64,000 bases of DNA from CAYJEQ01 sp964370185 (GCA_964370185.1 CAYJIJ010000002.1:1-64000); one strand, 5' to 3'; shown: positions 7,970 through 17,410, counted from the stretch's first letter. The notes: generated from the letters alone by a model not told the origin. Made by a program: numbers and translations.

Positions 7970-9602
7970 GTGAGTATTACACATAGTTTTTATATAATAT
8001 CAATGATAGTAATTGCTTTACACAGCTTTCTTAATTTTAAATTATGTGGGCTTTTGAGTGAAAGCACCCGTTTTCATAAGATATCCATCTATATTACTTG
8101 CATTATTAATGGAATATTTGCGCCAACTTTATTATCGCTGGTGATTTATAATACCATGATACCCTATATAATATGTGCAGTTGTACTTTGTTTTGAGCTT
8201 TTTCTGTTATTCAAAGCAGGGACAACAGCAATATTCGGAGTGGCAATAGGCTCTTTGCTGCATCTATTTGTTTTGCGTTCATCAGTTGTAGCAATTTTAT
8301 CAATAATAAATAAAGTTTCCATGTATCGGGTTATAACAGATGAAAGCCTATACCAAATAGCTAATTTTTCAGCGTTTGCTGCACAACTTATTACCCTCAC
8401 TATGTTTATTACGCTTGTTCCACTGGGTTTACTTAAAAAAATAATGGCAAACAAAGAATTTTATACCATGCTTTTGTTTTTAACAGTATTGCTTAATACT
8501 TACATGATTTATAATTCCAATATATTTTTAGTGGATTATTTTTCTGTAAATTTAGCCGTGCAAGAAATTGTTATCTCAGTATCAATGCTACTTTTCTTTT
8601 ATATAATGATGCTACTNNNNNNNNNNCTCAGCGGTAATTGATTTTTCCGAAGTAATTATCGAGGTAAATTGCACAGATGATAGAATAAAAAGAGTATTAA
8701 TCAATTCCGAAGAGAGAACCATAGGGCATCTTCCTGTAAGCTTATTTGACTTTGTACAAATGCATGCAAATACATTTGTATTTCCTAAAGATGTAGAAGC
8801 GTTTAGCGAGATTTCTTCAAAAAATCTTATAGAATGGTACAAAAATGGCATCTCTGAAAAGATAGTAGAATACAGAGCTGAAAAAATAGTATTCAATAAT
8901 TCGGATACAGCTGATATCGAATCAGGTGAGAATTATTTGTGGCATAAAATGCGAATTAAAATCTCCCAAGAAAATGAAAATGAAGATGTTATTGCGATTA
9001 TTACAGTCGATGAATTCGATGAAGAAAAACAAAACGAGATACTGCTAAAGAAAAAGGCTGAAACCGACCAGCTCACAGGCGCTTACAACAGATTGGCGTT
9101 TGAGGAAAAGGTTAATGAATATCTAAGTGCAACTGGTGCAGTGGGTACGCTATATATGTTTGACCTTGATAATTTCAAAGGCATAAATGATAATATGGGT
9201 CATCTGGCTGGGGATGATGTTTTAAGAGAAGTGTATGCCGAGATTATGTCCATTTTTAGAGCTGGAGATATTATTGCCCGTGTGGGTGGAGATGAATTTG
9301 TAGTATTCCTTTCAGGAATAACCAAAGAAGAAATAATATCTAAAAAAGCAGAGCAGATGTGTGAGCGGATTAATAAAGTGTATCATGCGGAAAATGGTGT
9401 GGATATTGAAATATCAAGCAGTATTGGAATAGCTTTTGCACCAAAACACGGAACAAATTTCGAAGCACTATTTGAAGTGGCAGATATGGCAATGTATTAT
9501 TCTAAGAGTAAGGGCAAAAACACATACACTGTTTTTGAAAGTGATGCTTTAACAGGATTTAAAGCTAATGAGCGAGGAGAATATACAAGAGAAAACAAAT
9601 AA
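7970..9602 (+). CDS. Membrane-anchored diguanylate cyclase (GGDEF), interrupted by an assembly gap
   Basis: Makes cyclic di-GMP from two GTP. The N-terminal part (7970-8616) is hydrophobic, with about seven predicted membrane segments and no sensor domain I recognise. After a 10-N gap (8617-8626) the frame resumes at 8628 and is open through a short linker, ending in a GGDEF domain. The active-site RVGGDEFVVF is intact. RAGD, five residues before GGDEF, is the inhibitory I-site, so product inhibition is likely. No EAL domain is present. The two halves are out of phase by one base across the Ns, so the gap length is nominal. The start is uncertain: AAGGAG lies only three bases before the GTG at 7970. 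Confidence 0.85.
8617..8626. other. 10-N assembly gap inside the diguanylate cyclase gene
   Basis: Ten Ns of unknown true length. The coding frames on either side differ by one, so the real gap is not 10 bp if the gene is intact. Confidence 0.95.
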
Positions 9603-9643
9603 TATTTAGTAAACTTATATTAAAATAGAAAAGCTATATATTT

Positions 9644-9681
9644 CGGGGCTCTCTTCCGCCTAAGGCGGGAAGAGAGCCCCG
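9644..9681. other. Long GC-rich hairpin after the diguanylate cyclase
   Basis: An arm of 17 bases starting CGGGGCTCTC pairs with a matching arm of 18 (one bulged base) around a TAA loop. No T tract follows on either strand, so it is not a classic terminator. Its tip, CCGCC-TAA-GGCGG, resembles the tips of hairpins at 6119-6156 and 51254-51278. Confidence 0.6.
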
Positions 9682-9729
9682 AAAATTAATTGCTTTTAGT
9701 TCTATATAAATTGTTTGGATGAAATTCTA

Positions 9730-9776
9730 TGAGGTGTGTTCCTTCAATAAAGGCGAGGGAATACACCTCAATTTTT
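9730..9776 (+). terminator. Terminator between the diguanylate cyclase and RNase J genes
   Basis: TGAGGTGT (9730-9737) pairs with ACACCTCA (9763-9770), extended inward by TTCC/GGAA, and is followed by ATTTTT on the plus strand. It separates two convergent genes. Confidence 0.75.
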
Positions 9777-9815
9777 ACTATAAAGCCTTATTTTTTATTC
9801 AAAAATAGAAATAAA

Positions 9816-11774
9816 TTAAATTTCTTGAATAATTGGAAGTATCATTGGATTGCGTTTTGTCTTAACATAGAGGTACTGGCTGAGCTGCTCTTTAACAGCT
9901 TGTTTCATTGCATTCCAATCCCTATATGATGCATTTGTTGTCTGATTAAGTGCCTGTGCGCACACTTCTCTAATTTCACTCATCATTTCTTCGGACTCCC
10001 TAACATAGACAAATCCTCTTGATACCACATCGGGGCCAGCTACAATTTCTCCTGTAGCTGAGTCGATAGCGCAGACTACAATTATCAAGCCGTCTTCGGA
10101 AAGATGTTTTCTATCTCTTAGCACAATGCTTCCTACATCACCCACACCGAGTCCGTCAACCATTACTCGTCCTGCTGGGACGGAAGCAACAATTTTCATC
10201 TCTTGAGAATTTAATTCAATTACCTTGCCAATGTCGGTAATTAGTATATTTTCAGAAGGTATGCCAACATCAATTGCGAGATCTTTTTGATGCTTTAGAT
10301 GTTTAAATTCACCATGTAAAGGAATAACAAATTTCGGTTTAGTCAGATTAAGCATAAGCTTTAAATCCTCTTGATTTGCATGTCCCGACACATGGGTATT
10401 ATAGCGCTTATCATAAATTACATCGGCACCGAGTTTCATTAAATCATTTACAAGCCTATTCACAAGCTTTTCATTGCCTGGAATTGCGTGTGCTGAAATA
10501 ATGATAAAATCATTATCAGTAACCGTAACTTTGCGGTGATCATTAGTTGCCATCCTTGTAAGCGCACTCATGGGTTCGCCCTGGCTTCCAGTAGTTATAA
10601 TAACCATTTTTTCATCGCGGTAATTTTTGATGTGGTCAATATTTACTAAAATATCTTCTGGATATTTCAAATAACCAAGTTCAGAAGCTTTTGCTACTAC
10701 ATTTTCCATGCTCCTACCTGAAACGGCTACTTTACGCCCATTTGCTACCGCAAAATTAAATATAGTCTGAATACGGTGGATATTTGAAGCGAAACTTGCA
10801 ACAATTATGCGCTTTTTCCCTGCTTTTTGAAAGAGTGAAGAAAATGCATCAGCTACAACCTTCTCGCTTAGGCTAATACCTGGTTTATCGGCATTTGTGG
10901 AGTCGGGGAGAAGTGCAAGGACACCTTTACTGCCTATTTCCCCAAATCTGGTTAAATTCATTGTTTCTCCCATTATAGGGCTTAAATCAAGCTTAAAGTC
11001 ACCTGTTTGCACAATGATACCTGCTGGGGTGAAAATTGCTAATCCACATGCATCTGGGATGGAGTGGTTAACAGCGATAAATTCCACCGCCATACAACCT
11101 GCCTTAACCGTAGTTCCAGCAGTTACCACATTGAGCTTTACCTTATTTAGTAGGCCATGCTCCTTGAGTTTTCCCTCAAGTATTCCCAAAGTTAGTTTAG
11201 TACCATAAATGGGTATATTTATCCCTTTTTTAATTAGATAGGGGATGGCGCCAATATGATCTTCATGTGCATGAGTGATGAATAGTGCACGAAGTTTATC
11301 CAAATTCTTTTCAAGATAGGTGAAATCAGGAATAACAATATCTACACCAAGCATATCGTCATCTGGGAAAGTGAGCCCACAATCAACAATGAACATATCA
11401 TCATTGCACTCGTATGCTGTAATATTTTTACCAATTTCCTGTACGCCACCGAGTGAAACAATTTTTATCGGTGTGGAGTTTTTGTTAGAAGATTTTGAAG
11501 TTCTTCTACCTCTGTTTGATTGCTTAGAATGATTTTTAGAACGCTGAGTTGTTTTTTCACTATTATTAGCTTCGCCATTCTGAACTACATCATTGTTTTC
11601 AGATTTTGGTTTCTTTTGTTGGTTTTTCTTAGCGAAAATATTTTTAGACGAAGAGGATTTCCTCTGCGCACCTTTTTCTTTCATTTGTTCATCATTTGTG
11701 TTTTGTAAAGCTTTTTTAGGCTTATTGTTTTTTGTATCCCTCTTGGGATTAGTATTTTGTTTTACTTCTGCCAC
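9816..11774 (-). CDS. rnj: Ribonuclease J with a long basic N-terminal extension
   Basis: Metallo-beta-lactamase/beta-CASP ribonuclease with endo- and 5'-3' exonuclease activity in mRNA decay and rRNA maturation. The metal motif THAHEDHIGA lies near residue 167; the beta-CASP part includes GSQGEP and HVSGHANQED, and a C-terminal domain follows. At 652 residues it is about 95 longer than Bacillus RNase J1. The extra length is an N-terminal segment of about 100 residues, almost wholly Lys, Asn, Ser, Gln and Arg, that looks disordered and could bind RNA. The GTG start at 11774 has a strong AAGGAGG seven bases upstream, so the extension appears to be translated. Confidence 0.95.
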   Translation of the reverse strand: MAEVKQNTNPKRDTKNNKPKKALQNTNDEQMKEKGAQRKSSSSKNIFAKKNQQKKPKSENNDVVQNGEANNSEKTTQRSKNHSKQSNRGRRTSKSSNKNSTPIKIVSLGGVQEIGKNITAYECNDDMFIVDCGLTFPDDDMLGVDIVIPDFTYLEKNLDKLRALFITHAHEDHIGAIPYLIKKGINIPIYGTKLTLGILEGKLKEHGLLNKVKLNVVTAGTTVKAGCMAVEFIAVNHSIPDACGLAIFTPAGIIVQTGDFKLDLSPIMGETMNLTRFGEIGSKGVLALLPDSTNADKPGISLSEKVVADAFSSLFQKAGKKRIIVASFASNIHRIQTIFNFAVANGRKVAVSGRSMENVVAKASELGYLKYPEDILVNIDHIKNYRDEKMVIITTGSQGEPMSALTRMATNDHRKVTVTDNDFIIISAHAIPGNEKLVNRLVNDLMKLGADVIYDKRYNTHVSGHANQEDLKLMLNLTKPKFVIPLHGEFKHLKHQKDLAIDVGIPSENILITDIGKVIELNSQEMKIVASVPAGRVMVDGLGVGDVGSIVLRDRKHLSEDGLIIVVCAIDSATGEIVAGPDVVSRGFVYVRESEEMMSEIREVCAQALNQTTNASYRDWNAMKQAVKEQLSQYLYVKTKRNPMILPIIQEI

Positions 11775-12256
11775 AATGTTCCTCCTTATATTAATATTTT
11801 TGTATATGTAACAGTAAATTATTTAAATGTAGTCTTAATTCTTTTAAAAAAGGAATTTAATAATAAAAAGCACGCAAAATCACCTGCCTATCAAAAAGAT
11901 AAGCAGTACAGTAAAATATATATCCCTTGCGATGTAAATATTATTGACATTCATCATAAGCTATAAACAAACTTTAGTAAAAAAATGATATGAGAGCCAT
12001 CACCTTTTAAATCATCGCACTTCTTTAAGACGATCAGAAGTATATGCGAGAGAAAATAATGAATTTGCTGTCAGATTATAATTTAATTAAAGCCAGTTTC
12101 CGATATATTCCGAACACTACACTTGTTTATATGATATAGTATTAGTAATCAAAAGTCAATAGAATAATATGTAAATGGGTGGAGAAGTATTTTTAGTGTA
12201 CAATACATATTGGACAAAGTGGTAAAAAAGAATTGCAAAATAAAACAAAAAAACAC
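11775..12256. other. Long non-coding stretch between rnj and the rpsB promoter
   Basis: About 480 bp of AT-rich sequence with no convincing coding region. On the minus strand a short hairpin (GCTTATC/GATAGGC, around 11887-11905) lies in what should be the rnj leader. No clear rnj promoter, tRNA or known riboswitch was seen. Confidence 0.5.
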
Positions 12257-12285
12257 TTGCTTTTTCACTTCCACAGTGATATAAT
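12257..12285 (+). promoter_or_regulatory. Promoter of rpsB-tsf
   Basis: TTGCTT (12257-12262), 17-bp spacer, TATAAT (12280-12285). The leader of about 125 nt contains the perfect 16-base palindrome GTGGTAAATTTACCAC (12310-12325) and a small GTCTTTAGAC repeat. The leader may take part in S2 autoregulation, but I cannot match it to a known motif. Confidence 0.75.
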
Positions 12286-12411
12286 ATCACAGATAACGCA
12301 TGTAGTGGCGTGGTAAATTTACCACAAACCGACTTTTCCCGTGTCTTTAGACAAAAATAAAGATGAAAAGCGGCATACCACACAGAGGTTAAACAAAAGG
12401 AGGAATTTTTA

Positions 12412-13140
12412 ATGGGCGTAGTATCAATGAAGCAACTTTTGGAGGCAGGTGTACACTTCGGTCATCAGACAAGAAGATGGAACCCTAAAATGGCACGTTA
12501 TATCTTTACTGAGAGAAACGGTATCTATATAATCGACCTTCAAAAAACAGTTAAGAAGCTTGAAGAAGCTTACATGTTCGTAAGAGATGTAGCCGCTAAT
12601 GGCGACACTGTTCTCTTCGTAGGAACAAAGAAACAAGCAAGTGATTCTGTAAGGGAAGAAGCAGAGCGTGCAGGCGTGCATTTTGTTAATGCAAGATGGC
12701 TTGGCGGTATGATGACTAACTTTAAAACTATTCGTCGCAGAATAGACAGACTTGCTCAGCTTAGAAAAATGCAGGAAGATGGCACATTTGAGCGTCTACC
12801 TAAGAAGGAAGTTATCAAGTTAGATCTTGAAATAGAAAAACTTGAAAAATTCCTTGGTGGTATCAAAACTATGAATAAACTACCTGGCGCACTATTCGTA
12901 GTTGACCCAAGAAAAGAAAAAATTGCTGTTGCGGAAGCTCACAATTTAGGTATCCCAGTTGTTGCAATCGTGGATACAAACTGTGACCCCGACGAAGTAG
13001 ATTATGTAATTCCTGGAAATGATGATGCTATTCGTGCTGTTAAGCTTATTGCACAGACAATGGCTAATGCAATTATAGAGGGCAGACAGGGTAGCGAAAC
13101 TGCTGAAGCTTCTGAAGAAGCGGAAACTGCAGCTGAGTAA
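12412..13140 (+). CDS. rpsB: 30S ribosomal protein S2
   Basis: Component of the 30S subunit, bound at the head-platform junction. The 242 residues fit the family. The N-terminal MKQLLEAGVHFGHQTRRWNPKM is the classic S2 signature region, and FVDPRKEKIAVAEAHNLGIPVVAIVDTNCDPD in the second half is also diagnostic. The short acidic tail rich in Glu and Ala is typical. AAGGAGG lies eight bases before the ATG. It is followed by tsf across a hairpin, the usual bacterial order. Confidence 0.98.
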   Translation: MGVVSMKQLLEAGVHFGHQTRRWNPKMARYIFTERNGIYIIDLQKTVKKLEEAYMFVRDVAANGDTVLFVGTKKQASDSVREEAERAGVHFVNARWLGGMMTNFKTIRRRIDRLAQLRKMQEDGTFERLPKKEVIKLDLEIEKLEKFLGGIKTMNKLPGALFVVDPRKEKIAVAEAHNLGIPVVAIVDTNCDPDEVDYVIPGNDDAIRAVKLIAQTMANAIIEGRQGSETAEASEEAETAAE

Positions 13141-13152
13141 TTATGTTATTTT

Positions 13153-13186
13153 GATGTCCGAGCATATTTGTTCGGACATCTTTTTT
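13153..13186 (+). terminator. Attenuator-like terminator between rpsB and tsf
   Basis: GATGTCCGA (13153-13161) pairs with TCGGACATC (13172-13180), followed by six Ts. tsf has no obvious promoter of its own in the 35 bp left, so this is probably a partial terminator that lowers tsf relative to rpsB. Confidence 0.85.
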
Positions 13187-13220
13187 AAAAATTGTTTTAA
13201 TTTGATTGGAGGAAACAAAC

Positions 13221-14144
13221 ATGGCTTTTACAGCAAAAGACGTACAGTCGCTTAGAGCGACTACAAACTGCGGTATGATGGATTGTAAAAAAGCACTTAC
13301 TGAAGCAGACGGTGATATGGACAAAGCGATAGAGCTTTTAAGAGAAAAAGGACTTGCTGCGGCAGTTAAAAAAGCTTCAAGAGTAGCAGCAGACGGTATA
13401 GTTTGCGCTAAATACAATGCAGATGCTCGTATCGGTGTTGTAATTGAAATCAACTCTGAAACTGACTTCGTTGCAAAAAATGCAGATTTCGTAGCATTTG
13501 CTGAACTTTGTGCAGATGTAGTTATCGCACAAAATCCTGCTGATGTTGACGCACTTCTTGCTCTTAAACATGAAGGTGCAACAATTGAAGAAATGCTAAG
13601 AGAAAAAATACTTGTAATTGGTGAAAACCTAAAAATCAGAAGATTTGCAAGAGCTGAAGGCGCTATTGCTACCTATGTACATGGCGGCGGTAAAATCGGC
13701 GTTATGGTTAAATTCAGTGGTGATCCTGCGGTTGCAGCAAATGAAGCTTTCACAGCTTGTGGTAAGGATGTAGCGATGCAAATTGCTGCTATTAATCCAG
13801 CTTACCTTATCTCTTCCGAAGTTCCTGCTGATGTAGTTGAAAAGGAAAAAGAAATTCTTGTATCTCAAATCCAAAACGATGAAAAGCTAAAGAATAAACC
13901 AGCTCAAGTTATCGAAAAAATGGTTGAGGGCAGAGTTAATAAGTACTACAAAGAAAACTGCCTATTAGAGCAAGGCTTTGTTAAGGACGATAAAATTACA
14001 GTTGCACAGTATGTTGCAAATGTTGCAAAAGAAATCGGTGCTGATATTGCTATCGAATCTTTTGTACGCTTTGAAAAAGGCGAAGGTATCGAAAAGAAAG
14101 AAGACAATTTTGCAGATGAAGTTGCAAAAATGGCTCAGCAATAA
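13221..14144 (+). CDS. tsf: Elongation factor Ts
   Basis: Guanine nucleotide exchange factor that regenerates EF-Tu-GTP. The protein has 307 residues from ATG 13221, which has TTGGAGG eight bases upstream. The N-terminal UBA-like domain carries the signature LRATTNCGMMDCKKAL, with EINSETDFVAKN near residue 75 at the core contact to EF-Tu. A central coiled-coil region and C-terminal domain complete the fold. A bidirectional terminator follows. Confidence 0.98.
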   Translation: MAFTAKDVQSLRATTNCGMMDCKKALTEADGDMDKAIELLREKGLAAAVKKASRVAADGIVCAKYNADARIGVVIEINSETDFVAKNADFVAFAELCADVVIAQNPADVDALLALKHEGATIEEMLREKILVIGENLKIRRFARAEGAIATYVHGGGKIGVMVKFSGDPAVAANEAFTACGKDVAMQIAAINPAYLISSEVPADVVEKEKEILVSQIQNDEKLKNKPAQVIEKMVEGRVNKYYKENCLLEQGFVKDDKITVAQYVANVAKEIGADIAIESFVRFEKGEGIEKKEDNFADEVAKMAQQ

Positions 14145-14164
14145 TTAATCACTCTAAATATTTT

Positions 14165-14208
14165 AGGGGTCATTCTTCTGTTATTGGCAGAAGGATGACC
14201 CCTATTTT
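14165..14208. terminator. Terminator between tsf and the ZIP transporter
   Basis: AGGGGTCATTCTTCTG (14165-14180) pairs with a 16-base arm at 14188-14203 with one G-U pair. It separates convergent genes and is AT-rich on both sides. Confidence 0.8.
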
Positions 14209-14227
14209 AATTTACTGATTATAGTAA

Positions 14228-15037
14228 TTATGCAACCAACAAAAGGCTAACAGCCATAACAGCCATACCCGCTACCAGCCCATATATCGAAAGATGATGT
14301 TCACCATACTCCCTTGCCGAGGGAAGTAGCTCATCAAGGCTAATATACACCATAATTCCAGCAACAGAAGCAAATATAATTCCAAATACAATGTCATTAA
14401 AAAAGTTATAAAGTAGCAAATAGCCTACAATCGCACCCACTGGCTCTGAAAGTCCAGAAAGGAATGAGAGTTTAAAGGCTTTTTTTCTATCTCCCGTAGC
14501 ATAAAATATTGGTACGGCAACCGCTATTCCCTCGGGAATATTGTGTATTGCAATGGCGATGGCTATCGGGATGCCCAAGCTCGGGTCGCTTAGTGCCGCA
14601 GTAAATGTTGCAAGTCCTTCTGGGAAATTGTGGATTGCAATAGCGAGGGCAGTGAAAAGTCCCATGCGCATTAAATTATCTTTGTGGTAATCATCTTCGC
14701 CATCCATCTCTTCAACGGTGTGTGCCTCATGTGGGTTTCCCATTTCAGGGATAAATTTATCAATGATAGCAATTAAAACTATACCGCCGAAAAAACCCAA
14801 AACAGTTGCCGTATACCCCATGCTCTCGCCTAAAGACGCAGTGAGGGTGTCTTTTGCCTTAACAAAAATTTCTACAAACGAAACATAGAGCATAACTCCC
14901 GCTGAAAATCCGAGTGATGCTGAAAGAAATGCCTTATTTGTCTTTTTTGAAACAAGTGAAAGCGCACTTCCTATACCTGTCGAGAGTCCTGCAAATAGTG
15001 TTAAAGAAAAAGCGAACAAAACTGAACTAAACTCCAT
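14228..15037 (-). CDS. ZIP-family metal transporter, ZupT-like
   Basis: Membrane importer of divalent metals (zinc, possibly iron or manganese). The 269 residues contain about eight hydrophobic helices. The family metal-binding pair is present: AIHNFPEGLATF near residue 140 in helix IV and AIHNIPEGIAVAVP near 175 in helix V. A hydrophilic Asp/Glu/His-rich loop (about residues 98-118) precedes helix IV and is probably cytoplasmic. A 7-bp TCGCTAC/GTAGCGA hairpin (15068-15084) lies in its leader. A single gene, with terminators on both sides. Confidence 0.93.
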   Translation of the reverse strand: MEFSSVLFAFSLTLFAGLSTGIGSALSLVSKKTNKAFLSASLGFSAGVMLYVSFVEIFVKAKDTLTASLGESMGYTATVLGFFGGIVLIAIIDKFIPEMGNPHEAHTVEEMDGEDDYHKDNLMRMGLFTALAIAIHNFPEGLATFTAALSDPSLGIPIAIAIAIHNIPEGIAVAVPIFYATGDRKKAFKLSFLSGLSEPVGAIVGYLLLYNFFNDIVFGIIFASVAGIMVYISLDELLPSAREYGEHHLSIYGLVAGMAVMAVSLLLVA

Positions 15038-15226
15038 ATATCACACTTACACCTTTCAAAGCAGTATTCGCTACAAAGTAGCGAGTTGAAGCTGCATTTT
15101 ATCATTTATAAAAAATATAAATATATTCAATAATAAATACTCTATCATTGTCAGTAGAAATTATTTTGATTATAGCATTTTTTTACAGTAAATACAATGT
15201 AATATATAGCTGAGTAATTTAATGTC

Positions 15227-15266
15227 AAAAAAAATAGGTTTTAGCTAATTTTAGCTAAAACCTATT
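15227..15266 (-). terminator. Terminator of the Met-rich lipoprotein gene
   Basis: A perfect 16-bp inverted repeat (15233-15248 and 15251-15266, AATAGGTTTTAGCTAA) is followed on the minus strand by eight Ts. Confidence 0.9.
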
Positions 15267-15289
15267 TTAATTAAAGTATAAATATTGGA

Positions 15290-16057
15290 TTATGCAGGGA
15301 TTTCTGTGTAATCATCTGTTGCTGGAATTGTGATTTCAACAGGCTCGTTGTAGCTGTTGTAAACCATGTTCATATCCATATCCATATCCATTGTTTCACC
15401 TTCAACAGTAACAGAAACAATCATAGAGATATTCTGGCTTACAATGTTGTTATCAGCATCAATAACAAGGTTACCGGACATATCTTCAAAGCTGAATTCG
15501 CCTGCTCCAGCCATTGCTGCCATATCGCCCATGGAACCCATAGCTTCTTCAAATAGAGCCTGCATACGGTCAGCTTTTACTGTGAAAGTAAATGTTTTGT
15601 TGCCGTCAGCTTCAGTCATTTCAAATGTTTCCATGTCTTCTGCTAAAATAACCTGTGGGTTTGTTTGAGCAGTAGCTAAGAAAGTTTCTAAAGGCATTTC
15701 TTGTTTCATTTTTTGGCCCATCATTTCCATGTACTGATAGCCGTCAGCATAGAAAGAGATGATATCAAGCTCCATGCCCATAGTGTTTGTCTTAGCTGAG
15801 GAGTAGAATTTAATGTTTTCTTCATCAGTCATATCCATAAGTACATCCATATCCATGGTCATATCCATCTCTAATCCCTGTGATGGAGCAGACATATTCA
15901 TTACGATATTACTGCTAACGTCAGCAGTTTTAATTCCCATAGAATCATTCATAACTTGATTGTAAAGCTCTTCAGGTGTAATAGAAGGAGCAGAATCACA
16001 TGCTACCATACTCACTACCATCATTGCGCATAATAAAGCGCTTAAAATTTTCTTCAT
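15290..16057 (-). CDS. Met/Asp-rich lipoprotein (DUF6612-like), paralogue 1
   Basis: Predicted secreted lipoprotein of 255 residues. The signal peptide ends in the lipobox VSMVAC (Cys20). The mature part resembles LppX/LolA-like or DUF6612 lipoproteins seen in clostridia, whose function is not established. About 35 of 255 residues are Met, mostly in alternating Met-Asp runs near residues 62-76 and 222-232. Motifs shared with the next gene include ITPEELYNQVM/MTPEELFDMAM, DGYQYMEMMGQK/DGYHYMEMLGQK, TEADGNKT and YNEPVEI. The Met/Asp runs may bind metal, but no assigned ligand set can be seen. Confidence 0.75.
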   Translation of the reverse strand: MKKILSALLCAMMVVSMVACDSAPSITPEELYNQVMNDSMGIKTADVSSNIVMNMSAPSQGLEMDMTMDMDVLMDMTDEENIKFYSSAKTNTMGMELDIISFYADGYQYMEMMGQKMKQEMPLETFLATAQTNPQVILAEDMETFEMTEADGNKTFTFTVKADRMQALFEEAMGSMGDMAAMAGAGEFSFEDMSGNLVIDADNNIVSQNISMIVSVTVEGETMDMDMDMNMVYNSYNEPVEITIPATDDYTEIPA

Positions 16058-16122
16058 TGTAAAACCTACCTTAAAAAATAATTAGTATGCTATATAAACA
16101 AGTTATATGGCACCTGTTTGTT

Positions 16123-16151
16123 AGTATATCACAAAAAAAGCAATTTGTGAA
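16123..16151 (-). promoter_or_regulatory. Promoter of lipoprotein paralogue 1
   Basis: On the minus strand TTCACA (16151-16146), 17-bp spacer, TATACT (16128-16123). It gives this copy its own transcription start. Confidence 0.6.
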
Positions 16152-16275
16152 GCCTTTTTACCAAATAATACCTTTAAAATTTAACCGTTATTATTTCTGA
16201 ACATTAAATTTTTAATATTAGCGGAGAGAAAAAGAAAACACTTTTGTGCCTACAAATATGTATTTTTAGATATAT

Positions 16276-17079
16276 CTAAATCAAATGGGAGTCTGCAGGG
16301 ATTTCTTCATATTCATCCGTGGGGGGGATTTCGATTTTAATAGGCTCATTATAGCTGTTTATGGTTATAAGTGCTTCCATCTCGAATTCTGCTGTTTCAG
16401 CTCCATTAGTCATATCCATTGTAAGGTTGAAAGCTACATTTGAGAGTTTGTTATTTTCATCAACAACCACACTGCCGGATAAATTTCCAATGTCTATGTC
16501 TATGAGTTCTCCCATGCCTTGCAATTCTTCAGCGGAAAATATTTCATCAAATATTTCATAAATAGGAGCAAAAAGAATATCAGCCTTTTCTTCGGAAATT
16601 GTATAGGCTAAAGTTTTATTGCCGTCTGCTTCGGTCATTTCAAGAGTTTCTAAATCGCTGGAATGAATACTTTCGATTTCTAAGGCGGAGTTAAACATTT
16701 GTGCAAAATCTGTATTATCCTTTTGCTTAGTTTTTTGCCCTAACATTTCCATATAATGATATCCATCATAAAAAAACATATTTCCAGTTAATTTTACACC
16801 CATAGTTGCAAAAGAAATATTAGCACTAAGCTTAGGGTCGCTAATGTTTGTTATGTCTATTAACATATCCATTTCCATCATAGCCTCAATAGTTTCATTT
16901 TCTGATGGAAGATTAGCAGTTAAAATAAGCTCGTAGCTTATATCAGCTGTGGTCATCTCGGTCTGTTCAGTCATAGCCATATCGAAAAGCTCTTCGGGAG
17001 TCATTTCAGGTTCAGGAGTACATCCAGTCGTGTTAAATAAAATTGCAATAGATAGAAAAGCGACTAAAATTTTTTTCAT
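16276..17079 (-). CDS. Lipoprotein (DUF6612-like), paralogue 2
   Basis: Tandem paralogue of the preceding protein (267 residues from ATG 17079; an ATG twelve bases upstream is less likely). The signal peptide ends at the lipobox NTTGC. It shares the MTPEELFDMAM start of the mature part, DGYHYMEMLGQKTKQKD, LEMTEADGNKTLAYTI and INSYNEPIKIEIPPTDEYEEIPA. It is less Met-rich and lacks the long Met-Asp runs. The copies are well diverged, so the duplication is not recent. Function unknown. Confidence 0.72.
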   Translation of the reverse strand: MKKILVAFLSIAILFNTTGCTPEPEMTPEELFDMAMTEQTEMTTADISYELILTANLPSENETIEAMMEMDMLIDITNISDPKLSANISFATMGVKLTGNMFFYDGYHYMEMLGQKTKQKDNTDFAQMFNSALEIESIHSSDLETLEMTEADGNKTLAYTISEEKADILFAPIYEIFDEIFSAEELQGMGELIDIDIGNLSGSVVVDENNKLSNVAFNLTMDMTNGAETAEFEMEALITINSYNEPIKIEIPPTDEYEEIPADSHLI

Positions 17080-17148
17080 AAGCATAATCATTCCTTTCTA
17101 ATATAGGTGCATTAAAACAATTAAATTGTGAAAATGCGACATCTTTTT

Positions 17149-17176
17149 ATTATACTAATTATAACTTTTTTGCCAA
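17149..17176 (-). promoter_or_regulatory. Promoter of lipoprotein paralogue 2
   Basis: On the minus strand TTGGCA (17176-17171), 16-bp spacer, TATAAT (17154-17149). Confidence 0.6.
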
Positions 17177-17322
17177 AAAAATTCAATAAATCAATAATAG
17201 AGAAATAAAAGTGAAATTCATATATAATAACAAAAAATCCATACAAATATTCCCTTTATCGAAGACTTACACATGTAAAGAGGATTGATTTATCTATTAT
17301 CGACACTCTACAAAAAAAGTAG

Positions 17323-17351
17323 TTGCAAAAAAATTCTTGATATTGTATAAT
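17323..17351 (+). promoter_or_regulatory. Promoter of the queuosine precursor transporter
   Basis: TTGCAA (17323-17328), 17-bp spacer, TATAAT (17346-17351); transcription would start just before the preQ1 aptamer. Confidence 0.8.
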
Positions 17352-17371
17352 ATAGAACGCAACTAAATTAA

Positions 17372-17410
17372 GACAGTTCGTAACCATCCTGTCTATAAAC
17401 AAAACTAAGG
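17372..17410 (+). promoter_or_regulatory. PreQ1-I riboswitch aptamer
   Basis: P1 is GACAG (17372-17376) with CTGTC (17389-17393), the loop begins TTCGTAACC, and the A-rich tail ends in AAAACTAAGG, which pairs back into the loop in this class. Size and order match the very small preQ1-I aptamer. The downstream gene is a queuosine precursor transporter, which supports the call. Confidence 0.9.

Noticed and set aside
12286..12411. A known S2-type autoregulatory leader before rpsB
   Set aside because: Only a short palindrome is visible and I cannot match it to any described rpsB leader, so it is mentioned only as part of the leader.
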